Numbered from the stretch's first letter, positions 1 to 6,802 are shown. The stretch: DNA of 12,983 nucleotides from Deltaproteobacteria bacterium (GCA_006226895.1 SBFN01000262.1:1-12983); one strand, 5' to 3'. Notes: generated by a model not told the origin, from the letters alone. A program made the numbers and translations.

Positions 1-22
1 CCCGTTTTATACCGGAATTCAT
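1..22 (-). CDS. Possible start of the next minus-strand gene (partial)
   Basis: An ATG on the minus strand at 22-20 opens a frame that runs off the window after seven codons (MNSGIKR). It starts 26 bp after the stop codon of the MEMO-like gene and in the same direction, so it could be the next gene of that operon. The usual partners of MEMO-like proteins are the AmmeMemoRadiSam A protein and the radical SAM enzyme, and the basic start would suit a Tat-type leader, but seven residues cannot decide this. I see no convincing Shine-Dalgarno sequence, so the true start may be elsewhere. Confidence 0.25.
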
Positions 23-48
23 GGTGAGTGGCAAGCCTGTCACGACAT

Positions 49-849
49 TCAAAAAACACGCACGCCGGCGTAGCCGACCACGGAAGACTGATCTCCGGTC
101 ACATCACCGGAATTACTGTATGCGACCAACTCTGCTTGCGTGGCGCCAAGGGCCAGAGCGGCCCTGAGCATAACAACTGTCGGCAAGACACCACACATGG
201 AGATTTTGTTCTCGTAAACGACCTCGTAAAGCCCTTCGGGGTCCAGAGCCATAACCCTGTCCAGCGCCAGGGAATCCTTCTGACGGGCTGTTTCACCCGA
301 TTCATAATGAGTCATATCAGTACTGGCAACAATCAGTGGAGCCTCGCCACAGCTTGAGATGACGCGTGCCAGCCCATCGCCAAGGGCCTGAAGTGTGTCC
401 AGAGGCATACGACCGATGCAAAGCGGAACGATTTGCAAACCGGGTGACGTGTGTTGCAGGAAGGGCACTTGGACCTCGAGAGAATGTTCATCCAGGTGAG
501 CGGTATAATCATCTGCTGCCATAGGACATTCTGCCAACAAACGCTCGGCCAGAGAGGCAGCGATCTCCACTCGCCCGAGGGGAGTCTCCCATGCACCATG
601 TGCGTAGACTGCAGCGGCGTGGCCATGACCGTGATGATTGGGCCCGATGATAATGACTTCTTTCGGGATCTTTACATGTGAAAAAGTTTTGCCGGCCACG
701 GCCCCGGAGTAAAGATAGCCTGCATGGGGTGACATCAACGCGATAGAGGGCTCGGGTATCGCGGCCACCATCAACGCTTCGACATCACTCTGAAGTCGTT
801 CTTTATTTCCGGAGTAAAATTGTCCTGCAACAACAGCTGTACGCAACAT
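49..849 (-). CDS. amrB: AmmeMemoRadiSam system protein B (MEMO1 family)
   Basis: A 266-residue cytosolic protein of the MEMO1 family, which shares its fold with extradiol dioxygenases. The bacterial role is unsettled; family members occur with AMMECR1-like and radical SAM proteins. Numbered from the 849 start, the family landmarks are all present: VAGQFY near residue 7, SPHAGYLYSG with His42, GPNHHGHG with His72/73, a DEHSLEVQ segment with His122, STDMTH with Asp178 and His181, and MCGVLP with Cys219. The His/His/Cys set corresponds to the metal site described in human MEMO1. An ATG at 861 would add four residues (MGKL) but has no Shine-Dalgarno sequence; the ATG at 849 has a GGGA at suitable distance, and family members usually begin just before the AVAGxFY motif. 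The gene begins about 20 bp after the stop of the TauE-like gene, so the two are probably cotranscribed. Confidence 0.9.
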   Translation of the reverse strand: MLRTAVVAGQFYSGNKERLQSDVEALMVAAIPEPSIALMSPHAGYLYSGAVAGKTFSHVKIPKEVIIIGPNHHGHGHAAAVYAHGAWETPLGRVEIAASLAERLLAECPMAADDYTAHLDEHSLEVQVPFLQHTSPGLQIVPLCIGRMPLDTLQALGDGLARVISSCGEAPLIVASTDMTHYESGETARQKDSLALDRVMALDPEGLYEVVYENKISMCGVLPTVVMLRAALALGATQAELVAYSNSGDVTGDQSSVVGYAGVRVF

Positions 850-868
850 GAGCTTTCCCATTCAGGAG

Positions 869-1678
869 TTACACGAACCAGGCACGATAAATCATGCGCA
901 AACCAACCAGTACCAACAGGCCCGCAAATACCTTGAGAAGTTTATCATGGGTTGTACGACTGGCAACACGGACACCGACACGCGCCATTCCAATCGTAAA
1001 AGGTGCAACCAGGGCCAGAACCAGGCAATTGACATAGCCAAGAGAAAATGGCGGCAAGAGATTCGACTCCCAGCCATGGAACATGTACGACAGAGCACCA
1101 AAGAGAGAAGACACAACAATCAGAGCACTCGAGTTGCCGACGGCAAGGTGAATTGGGAAGCTCAACGCGATAACCATGAGTGGTACGGCAACAACACCCC
1201 CACCGACACCGAAAAAAGAGCTGAAGGCACCACCGGCAAAGCCAACCAGTGCCAAAGCCTGACCTGAGACCTGATCACTTCGTTCCGGTGGCAGGCGCGG
1301 GTGAAAAATCAGCAGTTGAACGGCAACCAGAACCTGCATCATACCAAACAGACCTTTAAGCCATTCACCACTGAGCAGTGAAGCCAGCCAGGCGCCACTG
1401 AGCGCGCCAAGAGAACCACCAAGACAAAGAAAAGCGACCTGGTGCCATTCGACATTGCCACGCTTACGATGACCAAAGGTGCTGCTGATTGCCGTTGGAA
1501 TTATAACGGCGAGGCTGGTGCCAAAAGCGGTATGAACCATGACCTCCGGAGCGAAGCCCGAAGCTTCAAAGGCCCACAGGAAAAGGGGAACAAGAATGAT
1601 GCCACCGCCAATACCAAGGAGCCCGGCACTGCCCAGAACAACGAAGAGGACTATGGTCGCAATACTGAAGGTGCCCAT
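869..1678 (-). CDS. TauE/SafE family membrane permease (putative sulfite/anion exporter)
   Basis: A 269-residue polytopic inner-membrane protein with about eight hydrophobic segments. The family's internal duplication is plain: LGIGGGIILVP at residues 21-31 is echoed by GVGGGVVAVP at 157-166, each in a glycine-rich membrane hairpin. Members move sulfite, sulfoacetate, taurine-derived sulfonates or other anions, usually outward; the substrate cannot be read from sequence. The length is typical. The ATG at 1678 is the only reasonable N-terminal start, since the first membrane segment begins within ten residues, though the Shine-Dalgarno is weak. It lies 54 bp after tRNA-Cys and its terminator, and its stop is only a few bases before the MEMO-like gene. 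I see no separate strong promoter, so some expression may come from read-through of the tRNA unit. Confidence 0.88.
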   Translation of the reverse strand: MGTFSIATIVLFVVLGSAGLLGIGGGIILVPLFLWAFEASGFAPEVMVHTAFGTSLAVIIPTAISSTFGHRKRGNVEWHQVAFLCLGGSLGALSGAWLASLLSGEWLKGLFGMMQVLVAVQLLIFHPRLPPERSDQVSGQALALVGFAGGAFSSFFGVGGGVVAVPLMVIALSFPIHLAVGNSSALIVVSSLFGALSYMFHGWESNLLPPFSLGYVNCLVLALVAPFTIGMARVGVRVASRTTHDKLLKVFAGLLVLVGLRMIYRAWFV

Positions 1679-1687
1679 AAATTAGCC

Positions 1688-1726
1688 GAAAACAAAACAG
1701 GCCAGCCGCAAAGCGACTGACCTGTT
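1688..1726 (-). terminator. Intrinsic terminator of the tRNA-Cys unit
   Basis: On the minus strand a 10-bp stem (arms 1726-1717 and 1705-1696, one G-U pair) encloses a further CGC/GCG helix with a UUU loop and is followed by TTGTTTTC. It lies 6 bp after the encoded CCA of tRNA-Cys and before tauE, so it should end the tRNA transcript. Confidence 0.75.
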
Positions 1727-1731
1727 GATTT

Positions 1732-1805
1732 TGGAGGCTCCGACCAGATTCGAACTGGTGATGGAGATTTTGCAGACCTCTGCCTTACCACTTGGCGACG
1801 GAGCC
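1732..1805 (-). tRNA. tRNA-Cys (anticodon GCA)
   Basis: The minus strand folds into a complete cloverleaf. The acceptor stem is GGCTCCG/CGGAGCC, the D-stem GCC/GGC, the anticodon stem GAGGT/ATCTC with loop CTGCAAA giving anticodon GCA, and the T-stem ACCAG/CTGGT with loop TTCGAAT. The discriminator base is U, as expected for tRNA-Cys, and the 3' CCA is encoded. It has its own promoter and terminator and is not part of a tRNA cluster. Confidence 0.97.
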
Positions 1806-1823
1806 ATCAAAAAAAGAGTGTCT

Positions 1824-1852
1824 TGAATACCAAAGGGCACGTAGCGTGTCAA
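1824..1852 (-). promoter_or_regulatory. Sigma-70 promoter of tRNA-Cys
   Basis: A perfect TTGACA (1852-1847, minus strand) is followed after 17 bp by TATTCA (1829-1824). Initiation would fall near 1817, about 12 bp before the mature tRNA 5' end. The promoter overlaps the short spacer after the thiamine-binding gene. Confidence 0.7.
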
Positions 1853-1876
1853 GCTCAAATTCCTCATTGCGGAAGA

Positions 1877-2188
1877 TCAGGAGTCGCTTTTCAGCTTATC
1901 TAGAACAGAATCAATCTTACCTTGCAAGCTATGACACCCCTGGTCACGACGATCATCAATTTTGATCAACGTCGAAACCCGTTCGGCACCTTGACCAAAA
2001 GGGACCTCATGCATTTTGCGCATGAGAGCGAAGATCTCATCAATATCACCTTCAATGACCGTGCCCATAGGTGTCAGCTGGTAACCCAGGCCGGAGGCTG
2101 CCGCAAGCTCAACACAAGCCGCCACATAACCGGAAACGCCAGGAGTCGCGGTACCAAGAGGTGCAACACTGATCTCAACAACAGCCAT
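1877..2188 (-). CDS. MTH1187/YkoF-type thiamine-binding protein (DUF77)
   Basis: A 103-residue soluble protein of the MTH1187 family (older name DUF77), a ferredoxin-like alpha/beta fold; related proteins bind thiamine or hydroxymethylpyrimidine. The family features are the N-terminal strand AVVEISVAPLG, the YQLTPMGTVIEG segment at about residues 36-47, and a C-terminal helix and strand around RVSTLIKIDDRRD at 70-82. The length matches the family. The ATG at 2188 has a strong AAGGAG at the right distance. It lies 53 bp after the stop of the secretin-like gene with no obvious terminator between, so cotranscription is possible, but I see no functional link. The residues after about 83 are charged and probably extend past the domain. 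Confidence 0.85.
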   Translation of the reverse strand: MAVVEISVAPLGTATPGVSGYVAACVELAAASGLGYQLTPMGTVIEGDIDEIFALMRKMHEVPFGQGAERVSTLIKIDDRRDQGCHSLQGKIDSVLDKLKSDS

Positions 2189-2241
2189 AAGCGGCTCCTT
2201 CTCAAGGTTGGACAGAAGACCTCGCGGCCCTTGTCTGACAG

Positions 2242-3147
2242 TTACTGTGTCTCTACTTTCACACGGACCGAAGAGCCGTTCTGCGAAGTGCCCCTGCCCG
2301 CACCTAAAATCTCACGGCTCAGACCATTCTGAGCCTGCACATGGCCGCCGAGTTCGTACCATGCGCCAACCGGGACATTGACCTTCGTTCCCAGTTCATG
2401 GAAAACAATTTGCTGTGGGTTGTCTCGATCAAGGAAAGCCATAAAAGGCCTGACCTCCATCTCTACCATACCATTATACAAGGTCGGCCGGACTTCAAAC
2501 CCTGTGTCCACATTCTCGTAGGAGGTCGTCGCAATAAAGTCTGGATGCTGTCTGCAGTAAGTCAACATCTGGCTGGTAAAGGGTACCGCACGCCCGACGC
2601 TGACAAGAGCAGGCTCGCCTTCCAGCACTGAAACAAACTGGCTGACCTGCCGGCTCTCCCGATAACGACTGTCAGTGCCACGAACCTTGAGTCGGTTCTG
2701 GCCGGAATCGACAATGATTTTCGAGCCGCCCTGAAGAGTTTTATTCCCGGAAGGACTAAAAACAACACGACTATCATCCTTCTGAAGACGCCCGGAGGCG
2801 CTGACCCCACGTTCATGACCTGAAAAGGTTTTACCCTGTTCAATGGTGACACGCAGCATCTGTTTAGAACGATCATAAGAGTCAACCAGACGAGCAACCT
2901 CATCGAGCGCCGAAGGTGACGCATTAACAACCAAAGTGTTTCGGTAGGCGGCAACCCTGGCCTCCTCGCCGAGCAAATTGCGAACGATCTCGGCAAGCTC
3001 ACCGACCGGACGGTGCTGAAGTTCAAAGATGTGCATCTCTGCTGAGACCGATGCGGGAAATAAACCCCAGGAGAACAAAACAAAAAGCAGGACATGGATC
3101 AGTGCCAACCGATATCGAGCGATCATGACGAATGTTAACATCTCCAT
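2242..3147 (-). CDS. Short secretin-like exported protein (secretin N-domain plus partial secretin beta-domain)
   Basis: A 301-residue exported protein. Residues 1-36 form a signal peptide with a hydrophobic core (ALIHVLLFVLFSWGLF) and a cleavage site after ASVSA. Residues 38-105 look like a secretin N1/short domain (HIFELQHRPVGELAEIVRNL, then NTLVVNASPSALDEVARLVD). Residues 170-275 resemble part of the secretin beta-domain: EGEPALVSVGRAVPF, TGFEVRPTLYNGMVEMEVRP, and TKVNVPVGAWYELGGH, which parallels the final 'GET..IGG' hairpin of secretins. It is half or less of normal secretin length, with no further N-domains or S-domain. No type II secretion or pilus genes are nearby. Alternative starts at 3141 or 3126 are possible; none has a good Shine-Dalgarno sequence, and 3126 would give a more usual signal peptide. 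The family call is by motif resemblance; the function is unknown. Confidence 0.75.
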   Translation of the reverse strand: MEMLTFVMIARYRLALIHVLLFVLFSWGLFPASVSAEMHIFELQHRPVGELAEIVRNLLGEEARVAAYRNTLVVNASPSALDEVARLVDSYDRSKQMLRVTIEQGKTFSGHERGVSASGRLQKDDSRVVFSPSGNKTLQGGSKIIVDSGQNRLKVRGTDSRYRESRQVSQFVSVLEGEPALVSVGRAVPFTSQMLTYCRQHPDFIATTSYENVDTGFEVRPTLYNGMVEMEVRPFMAFLDRDNPQQIVFHELGTKVNVPVGAWYELGGHVQAQNGLSREILGAGRGTSQNGSSVRVKVETQ

Positions 3148-3152
3148 AAAAG

Positions 3153-3310
3153 GACGGTTCTACAACCCAGAATCGTTTAACGCAGAGGCGCAAAGAGCGC
3201 AGAGAAAAAACGATTTAAAGCTTTCAAAAGGCTCTCTGCGACTCCGCTTCTTTGTACTCATAAATTGCCTGAGTATGCCTTGTCATTGTTTTGGTTACAG
3301 GCCCATCAAA
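3153..3310. repeat. Degenerate interspersed repeat, copy 1
   Basis: This stretch matches 6623-6761 in the same orientation. Shared blocks in order are acggTTCTAcAACCc, TTTAACGCAGAG.CGCAA, CGCAGAG.AAAA, TTAAAGCTTTtCAAAA, and GCcTTGTC.TT.tT.GGTTACAG. In this copy the CGCAGAG box at 3199-3205 is complementary to CTCTGCG at 3234-3240, so it can form a stem. It carries no convincing gene and sits just upstream of the secretin-like gene. Confidence 0.75.
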
Positions 3311-3383
3311 GTATTAATGAGCAGAGAGTTCTACAAAAGGACTGTTAACAGGATAGCAGAGAATTGTCTACACCGCTGAGGAG

Positions 3384-4628
3384 CTAAATCAGCAGACCAA
3401 CCACCGCTCCAGTCATGCAGGTTGCCATGGTGCCACTGAGAATCGACTTAAAGCCGAGCGAAACGATCTCTTCGCGCCGCTCAGGGGCCATCGCTCCCAA
3501 GCCTCCCAGCATGATCCCCAGGCTGCCAAGGTTCGCAAAGCCACAGAGGGCGTAGGTCATAATAAGTCGACTTCGTTCACTCAGGGCTTCAGGCCCGAGA
3601 GCTGACAGGTTCAGGTATGCGACCAGCTCGTTTAGAATGGTTTTCGTACCAAGAAGGCTGCCAGCAACCGCTGATTCGTGCCAGGGAATGCCAATAGCCC
3701 AGGTTAAAGGGGCCAAGAGCCAACCAAGAAGGCGCTGCAAGGTAAGCGCTGCACCATCAACAAAAGGCAACACGCCAAGGCCGCTGTTGACGATACTGAC
3801 CAGTGCAATCAAGACAATTAACAAAGCGACAATATTAAGTAAAAGCTTCAGACCTTCAAGTGTTCCGTGAACAATTGCGTCCATGGCACTTTTCGCCTGC
3901 AGCGACGGGGCCAGAGTGCCTGTAGTCATCTCTCCGCAGTGAGGAACCATCAGCAAAGCGACAGCCAGGGCAGCCGGTGCGCTGATCAGGGAAGCCGTCA
4001 GGATGTGTCCCAGAGCATCCGGTATCACAGGCTGCAGGATTGAGGCATAAAGGACCAGTACGGTCCCGGCGATAGTGCTCATACCACAGGTCATGACCGC
4101 AAACAGCTCTCCACGAGACATCTGCAGAAGATAGGGCCTGACCAGCAGTGGAGCCTCGACCATACCGACAAAAACATTAGCTGCGGCGCTGACGCCAAGA
4201 GCTCCGCCTATGCCGAGCGTTCTCTGTAGCAGAGAGCTACAACCCTTAACAACCAAAGGCAGAACCCGCCAGTAAAAAAGTAGAGAAGAGAGCGCGCTGA
4301 TCACAAGAACCAGGGGCAAGGCCCGAAACGCCAGAACGAAAGAACTCCCCGGGAAGGGTTCCTCAAAAGGCAATGGTGCACCGCCAAGATAGCCAAAAAC
4401 GACAGAGGTGCCGGCCATGGTTGCCTGCTCAATAGCCAACACCGCTTTGTTCAGCCACACAAACAGCAACCGGCTGATGGGAAGCTCAACAAGGATCAAA
4501 GCCAAAGCAAACTGCAGGAGAAGGCCTGCGATCACCGTCCGCCAACTGATATCCTTGCGGCTTTCAGAAAGGCCCCATGCCAGGGCAACCAGAAAAAAGA
4601 GGCCGACAAGGCCCTGTAACTGCACCAT
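3384..4628 (-). CDS. nupC: Concentrative nucleoside transporter (NupC/CNT family)
   Basis: A 414-residue inner-membrane protein of the CNT family, which imports nucleosides with H+ or Na+. The expected landmarks are present: an N-terminal hydrophobic region, a gate-like domain around residues 100-150, GMVEAPLLVRPYL at 155-167, MTCGMSTIAGTVLVLYAS at 179-196, the second binding motif GTKTILNELVAY at 327-338, and ALCGFANLGSLGI at 360-372. Length and motif order are normal. The first binding motif reads G-M-V-E, where the Vibrio and human proteins have G-Q-T-E, so base recognition may differ. The ATG at 4628 has a good GAGGAG 8 nt upstream. The gene follows the cytochrome terminator by about 30 bp, which leaves no room for a clear separate promoter; it may depend on read-through or on a promoter overlapping the terminator. 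Confidence 0.92.
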   Translation of the reverse strand: MVQLQGLVGLFFLVALAWGLSESRKDISWRTVIAGLLLQFALALILVELPISRLLFVWLNKAVLAIEQATMAGTSVVFGYLGGAPLPFEEPFPGSSFVLAFRALPLVLVISALSSLLFYWRVLPLVVKGCSSLLQRTLGIGGALGVSAAANVFVGMVEAPLLVRPYLLQMSRGELFAVMTCGMSTIAGTVLVLYASILQPVIPDALGHILTASLISAPAALAVALLMVPHCGEMTTGTLAPSLQAKSAMDAIVHGTLEGLKLLLNIVALLIVLIALVSIVNSGLGVLPFVDGAALTLQRLLGWLLAPLTWAIGIPWHESAVAGSLLGTKTILNELVAYLNLSALGPEALSERSRLIMTYALCGFANLGSLGIMLGGLGAMAPERREEIVSLGFKSILSGTMATCMTGAVVGLLI

Positions 4629-4660
4629 GGAAACGACTCCTCTACGAATTTAGAACAAAT

Positions 4661-4693
4661 AAAAAGGGGTTGGCCCATGCAGGCCAACCCCTC
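4661..4693 (-). terminator. Strong intrinsic terminator after the cytochrome pair
   Basis: A perfect 10-bp GC-rich stem (GGGGTTGGCC, arms 4666-4675 and 4682-4691, 6-nt loop) is followed on the minus strand by TTTTTATTT. It begins about 33 bp after the stop codon of the second cytochrome gene and separates that operon from nupC. Confidence 0.9.
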
Positions 4694-4724
4694 CAGGGTG
4701 CGTTTTACAAATCAATAGTGACCA

Positions 4725-5567
4725 CTATTTGACTGGCAGGTCATGCACGTCAATATGGCAGGTCAAACAATTCGGAAACATTTCCAACTGTTTCTTGTTG
4801 TGCGGTGCACCATGGCAATCTACGCAATCCGGAATACTGCCGTGCGCTTCATGACACATAACACATGACACCTGGCCGTGCTTGCTGGGTGTTTTCTCCC
4901 ACTTTCCATAGACCTCATCATGACAGGCAATACAGGTCTGCAAGGCTGAATCAGCAGGCAGGATGATTTTCAGGGGTGCGTGCACACGCTCGTGGCAAGA
5001 CAAGCAGTCTCGCACGGGCTGAGAATCATAATGCCCCTCGTGGCATTCCAGGCAGCTCGGGATATAACCGTGCTTTTCATGGTGACAGCTCTGACAACCC
5101 TGCTCGGTATGCATACTGGGAAACTGGGTCAGCTCTTTATCCGGTCCAGCATGACAATCTGCACAGGAAGCACCTAATTGCTCCATAGCTGGAACATGAA
5201 GGGGTGCATGAGGGTTCTGGTGACAGCCGCTGCAATCGGTCTGCTTTGGACCGTGTTGCTCGCCATGACAAGACCCACAAAGAGGCATCAGTTCGTCGTA
5301 GTTGTTTTTACGAGGGCTATAGGCGTGAAAAACTTCGTGACACTCCTGACAGGAAAATCGATGCTTGCCGCCGGAATCTTTCAGATCGGCAAACTGACCC
5401 ACATGGCACTGGCCACACTCTGCTGGTTGCAGCGGATCCGGGGTCACATTGTAAAGGGTTGTATCAACCTGTGGCAATTGACGCTTGGCCGCAGAAACAA
5501 ACCCTGGCTGGAAAAATCCAGCCAGGGCGATAATACAACTTGCAACAAAAACAATTTTAAATTTCAT
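4725..5567 (-). CDS. Periplasmic/exported dodecaheme c-type cytochrome (downstream paralogue)
   Basis: A 280-residue exported multiheme cytochrome, presumably carrying electrons in the periplasm or towards the outer surface. Residues 1-26 are a signal peptide (core IVFVASCIIALAGFF, cleavage near VSA-AK). Twelve CxxCH heme-attachment motifs start at Cys51, 73, 97, 112, 135, 158, 172, 188, 212, 235, 248 and 267, about one heme per 21 mature residues. The spacing repeats with a period near 77 residues, so the protein reads as three tetraheme modules. The third motif of a module follows an IP.C element (HGYIPSC, HGSIPDC), and the fourth is followed by a downstream His (HAPL, HDLP). There is no lipobox and no other domain. 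It lies 19 bp after its paralogue, so the two should be cotranscribed. The exact partner and redox role cannot be assigned; a link to metal or sulfur respiration is inference from the likely lineage. Confidence 0.93.
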   Translation of the reverse strand: MKFKIVFVASCIIALAGFFQPGFVSAAKRQLPQVDTTLYNVTPDPLQPAECGQCHVGQFADLKDSGGKHRFSCQECHEVFHAYSPRKNNYDELMPLCGSCHGEQHGPKQTDCSGCHQNPHAPLHVPAMEQLGASCADCHAGPDKELTQFPSMHTEQGCQSCHHEKHGYIPSCLECHEGHYDSQPVRDCLSCHERVHAPLKIILPADSALQTCIACHDEVYGKWEKTPSKHGQVSCVMCHEAHGSIPDCVDCHGAPHNKKQLEMFPNCLTCHIDVHDLPVK

Positions 5568-5586
5568 GGCCCTGTCTCTTAATTGT

Positions 5587-6372
5587 TTACTTAGCGGGCC
5601 AGTTGTTCAGATCGTGGGCAACATTATGGCACTCACCACATTTTGGGAAACGCTGGTGCATGCTGTCAGCGTGCGGCAGGCCATGACAATCAGTACACTC
5701 TGGAACCGTCATGTGCTTGTCAGTGTGACAGGTTGCGCAAGAGATCTGGCTGTGCTTGGCCTTGCTCGCGGTAAGCGTTGCAAAAGCCGTATCATGACAA
5801 GAAGCACAGAGCTGCGACTCAGTCGTTGCAGGATAAGTCAGACCAAGTGGTTTGTGAGCCTGGTGACAAGTGGCGCAGTCAGCCTGAGTCATCAACTCGC
5901 TGTGAGGCTCGTGGCAATCAACGCAGTTCGGGATATTACCGTGGGTGTCTGCATGGCAGAAGTTACAGGCGAAGCTTGCGTGCATGCTCGGGCTTGCAAC
6001 CATCTCCTGGTTAGGACCAGAGTGGCAGGAGACGCAAACCACTTTATGCTCACCGTCCAAGGTGACGTTGAGAGGCTGATGTGGGTTGTGGCAGTTCAGG
6101 CAGGGAGTTTCAATTTCATAGTGGGCGCTTCCTTCATGGCAATCACTACAAACAGGGATATTTTCGGCAGAGCTGGGGCGATGCCCTTCATGACAGGCCT
6201 GGCAATCAATTTCAGTTTGGTGCGACGCGCCATTTGCCGCGATTTGAGCTGGCTGCTCACTGTGACACTTGACACAGTCAGATACGGACAGAACAGCGTC
6301 TTCAGCAATGGCAACAGAGCCAAGACAAGCAACGAAAGCCATCGCAAAAGTTGCAACCAACAGTTTCTTCAT
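5587..6372 (-). CDS. Periplasmic/exported dodecaheme c-type cytochrome (upstream paralogue)
   Basis: A 261-residue exported cytochrome with a 23-residue signal peptide (MKKLLVATFAMAFVACLG, cleavage near AIA-ED). Twelve CxxCH motifs start at Cys33, 57, 75, 91, 113, 136, 150, 166, 189, 212, 226 and 245. From the fourth heme on, the spacings are nearly the same as in the downstream gene (here 22, 23, 14, 16, 23, 23, 14, 19), so the two are tandem duplicates. Three tetraheme modules can be seen, with recurring SH, HG.IP.C..CHE and CH..HKPL-like elements holding spare histidines for heme ligation. Three ATGs are adjacent at 6378, 6375 and 6372; the GAGGAGGAG purine run ends so close that 6372 or 6375 has better spacing than 6378. 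A longer frame to 6516 is unlikely because the signal peptide begins here. It is the first gene of the pair, and its TAA is 19 bp before the next ATG. Confidence 0.93.
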   Translation of the reverse strand: MKKLLVATFAMAFVACLGSVAIAEDAVLSVSDCVKCHSEQPAQIAANGASHQTEIDCQACHEGHRPSSAENIPVCSDCHEGSAHYEIETPCLNCHNPHQPLNVTLDGEHKVVCVSCHSGPNQEMVASPSMHASFACNFCHADTHGNIPNCVDCHEPHSELMTQADCATCHQAHKPLGLTYPATTESQLCASCHDTAFATLTASKAKHSQISCATCHTDKHMTVPECTDCHGLPHADSMHQRFPKCGECHNVAHDLNNWPAK

Positions 6373-6462
6373 CATCATTCTCCTCCTCAACAGAAAAACC
6401 CTAAAGATATGTTTGAATACACAAACGGAACATAATATGGAAGCAGATAAACAGAACTGCTT

Positions 6463-6491
6463 TTTTAACTTTTCGGGCCGTTGAGTGTCAA
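6463..6491 (-). promoter_or_regulatory. Candidate sigma-70 promoter of the cytochrome pair
   Basis: A perfect TTGACA (6491-6486, minus strand) is followed after 17 bp by TTAAAA (6468-6463). The -10 match is poor, so an activator or another sigma factor may be involved. Initiation near 6456 would give a leader of about 80 nt. Confidence 0.35.
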
Positions 6492-6622
6492 TAACAAAAT
6501 GGGACAAGTCAATCATTTTAAATGCTGAAGATCTTAATCAATTAGCGGGTTTCCGAAGGGATTGAAACGTAGCGAGAGATTTCCAGAAATGAGTTCTTTT
6601 ATGTTTGGATTGAAGACAAAAA

Positions 6623-6761
6623 AACGTTCTATAACCAAAAATTTATTTAACGCAGAGTCGCAAGGAACGCAGAGGAAAAGCTCTTAAAGCTTTTCAAAAT
6701 GCCTTGACTCTGATTACTGCCCCTGTTTGCTTTGTCTTTATTCTGGTTACAGACCAGTAAA
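6623..6761. repeat. Degenerate interspersed repeat, copy 2
   Basis: The second copy of the element at 3153-3310, in the same orientation and also upstream of a minus-strand gene for an exported protein. The best-kept block is TTTAACGCAGAGtCGCAAgg at 6646-6665. The right-hand part (CTTTGTCTTTATTCTGGTTACAG) matches after a gap. Unlike copy 1 it has lost the complementary CTCTGCG, so it would not form the same stem. Confidence 0.75.
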
Positions 6762-6792
6762 ATAAAAACCCCATGGCAATAAAGCCATGGGG
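6761..6792 (-). terminator. Intrinsic terminator of tRNA-Gly
   Basis: A perfect 9-bp stem CCCCATGGC/GCCATGGGG (6769-6777 with 6784-6792, 6-nt loop) is followed on the minus strand by TTTTTATTTTA. It starts 10 bp after the tRNA 3' end. The other side is also T-rich (TATTATTTTA), so it might work in both directions. Confidence 0.88.
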
Positions 6793-6802
6793 TATTATTT
6801 TA

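Larger units (their letters stand above)
6373..6802. other. Intergenic region between the cytochrome operon and tRNA-Gly
   Basis: About 430 bp without a credible gene on either strand. From the cytochrome side it holds the ribosome-binding site, an AT-rich leader, a candidate promoter with TTGACA at 6491-6486, an unexplained stretch at about 6540-6620 with small inverted repeats (for example GTTTC at 6551-6555 and GAAAC at 6565-6569), copy 2 of the interspersed repeat, and the tRNA-Gly terminator. I found no match to the c-di-GMP (GEMM) riboswitch consensus that sometimes precedes cytochrome genes in this order. Confidence 0.6.

Noticed and set aside
3029..3379. Plus-strand frame of about 116 codons across the repeat copy 1.
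   Set aside because: It overlaps the secretin-like gene start and a non-coding repeat, and its composition is not protein-like.
5485..6435. Long plus-strand frame of about 316 codons opposite the upstream cytochrome.
   Set aside because: It is antisense to twelve CxxCH motifs and shows no domain of its own.
6434..6470. Plus-strand hairpin AAGCAG/CTGCTT followed by TTTTAACTTTT looked like a terminator.
   Set aside because: No plus-strand gene precedes it, the stem is only 6 bp, and it overlaps the candidate cytochrome promoter on the other strand.
6379..6516. N-terminal extension of the upstream cytochrome to the ATG at 6516.
   Set aside because: The extension has no Shine-Dalgarno and would bury a normal signal peptide, while a strong purine-rich site sits just before the ATG cluster at 6378-6370.
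6559..6572. GGGATTGAAACGTAGCGA resembles the end of some CRISPR repeats, and a 12-mer GAAACGTAGCGA recurs at 11961.
   Set aside because: There is no array, no regular spacing and no cas gene; the recurrence is a single short match inside a terminator loop and can be chance.
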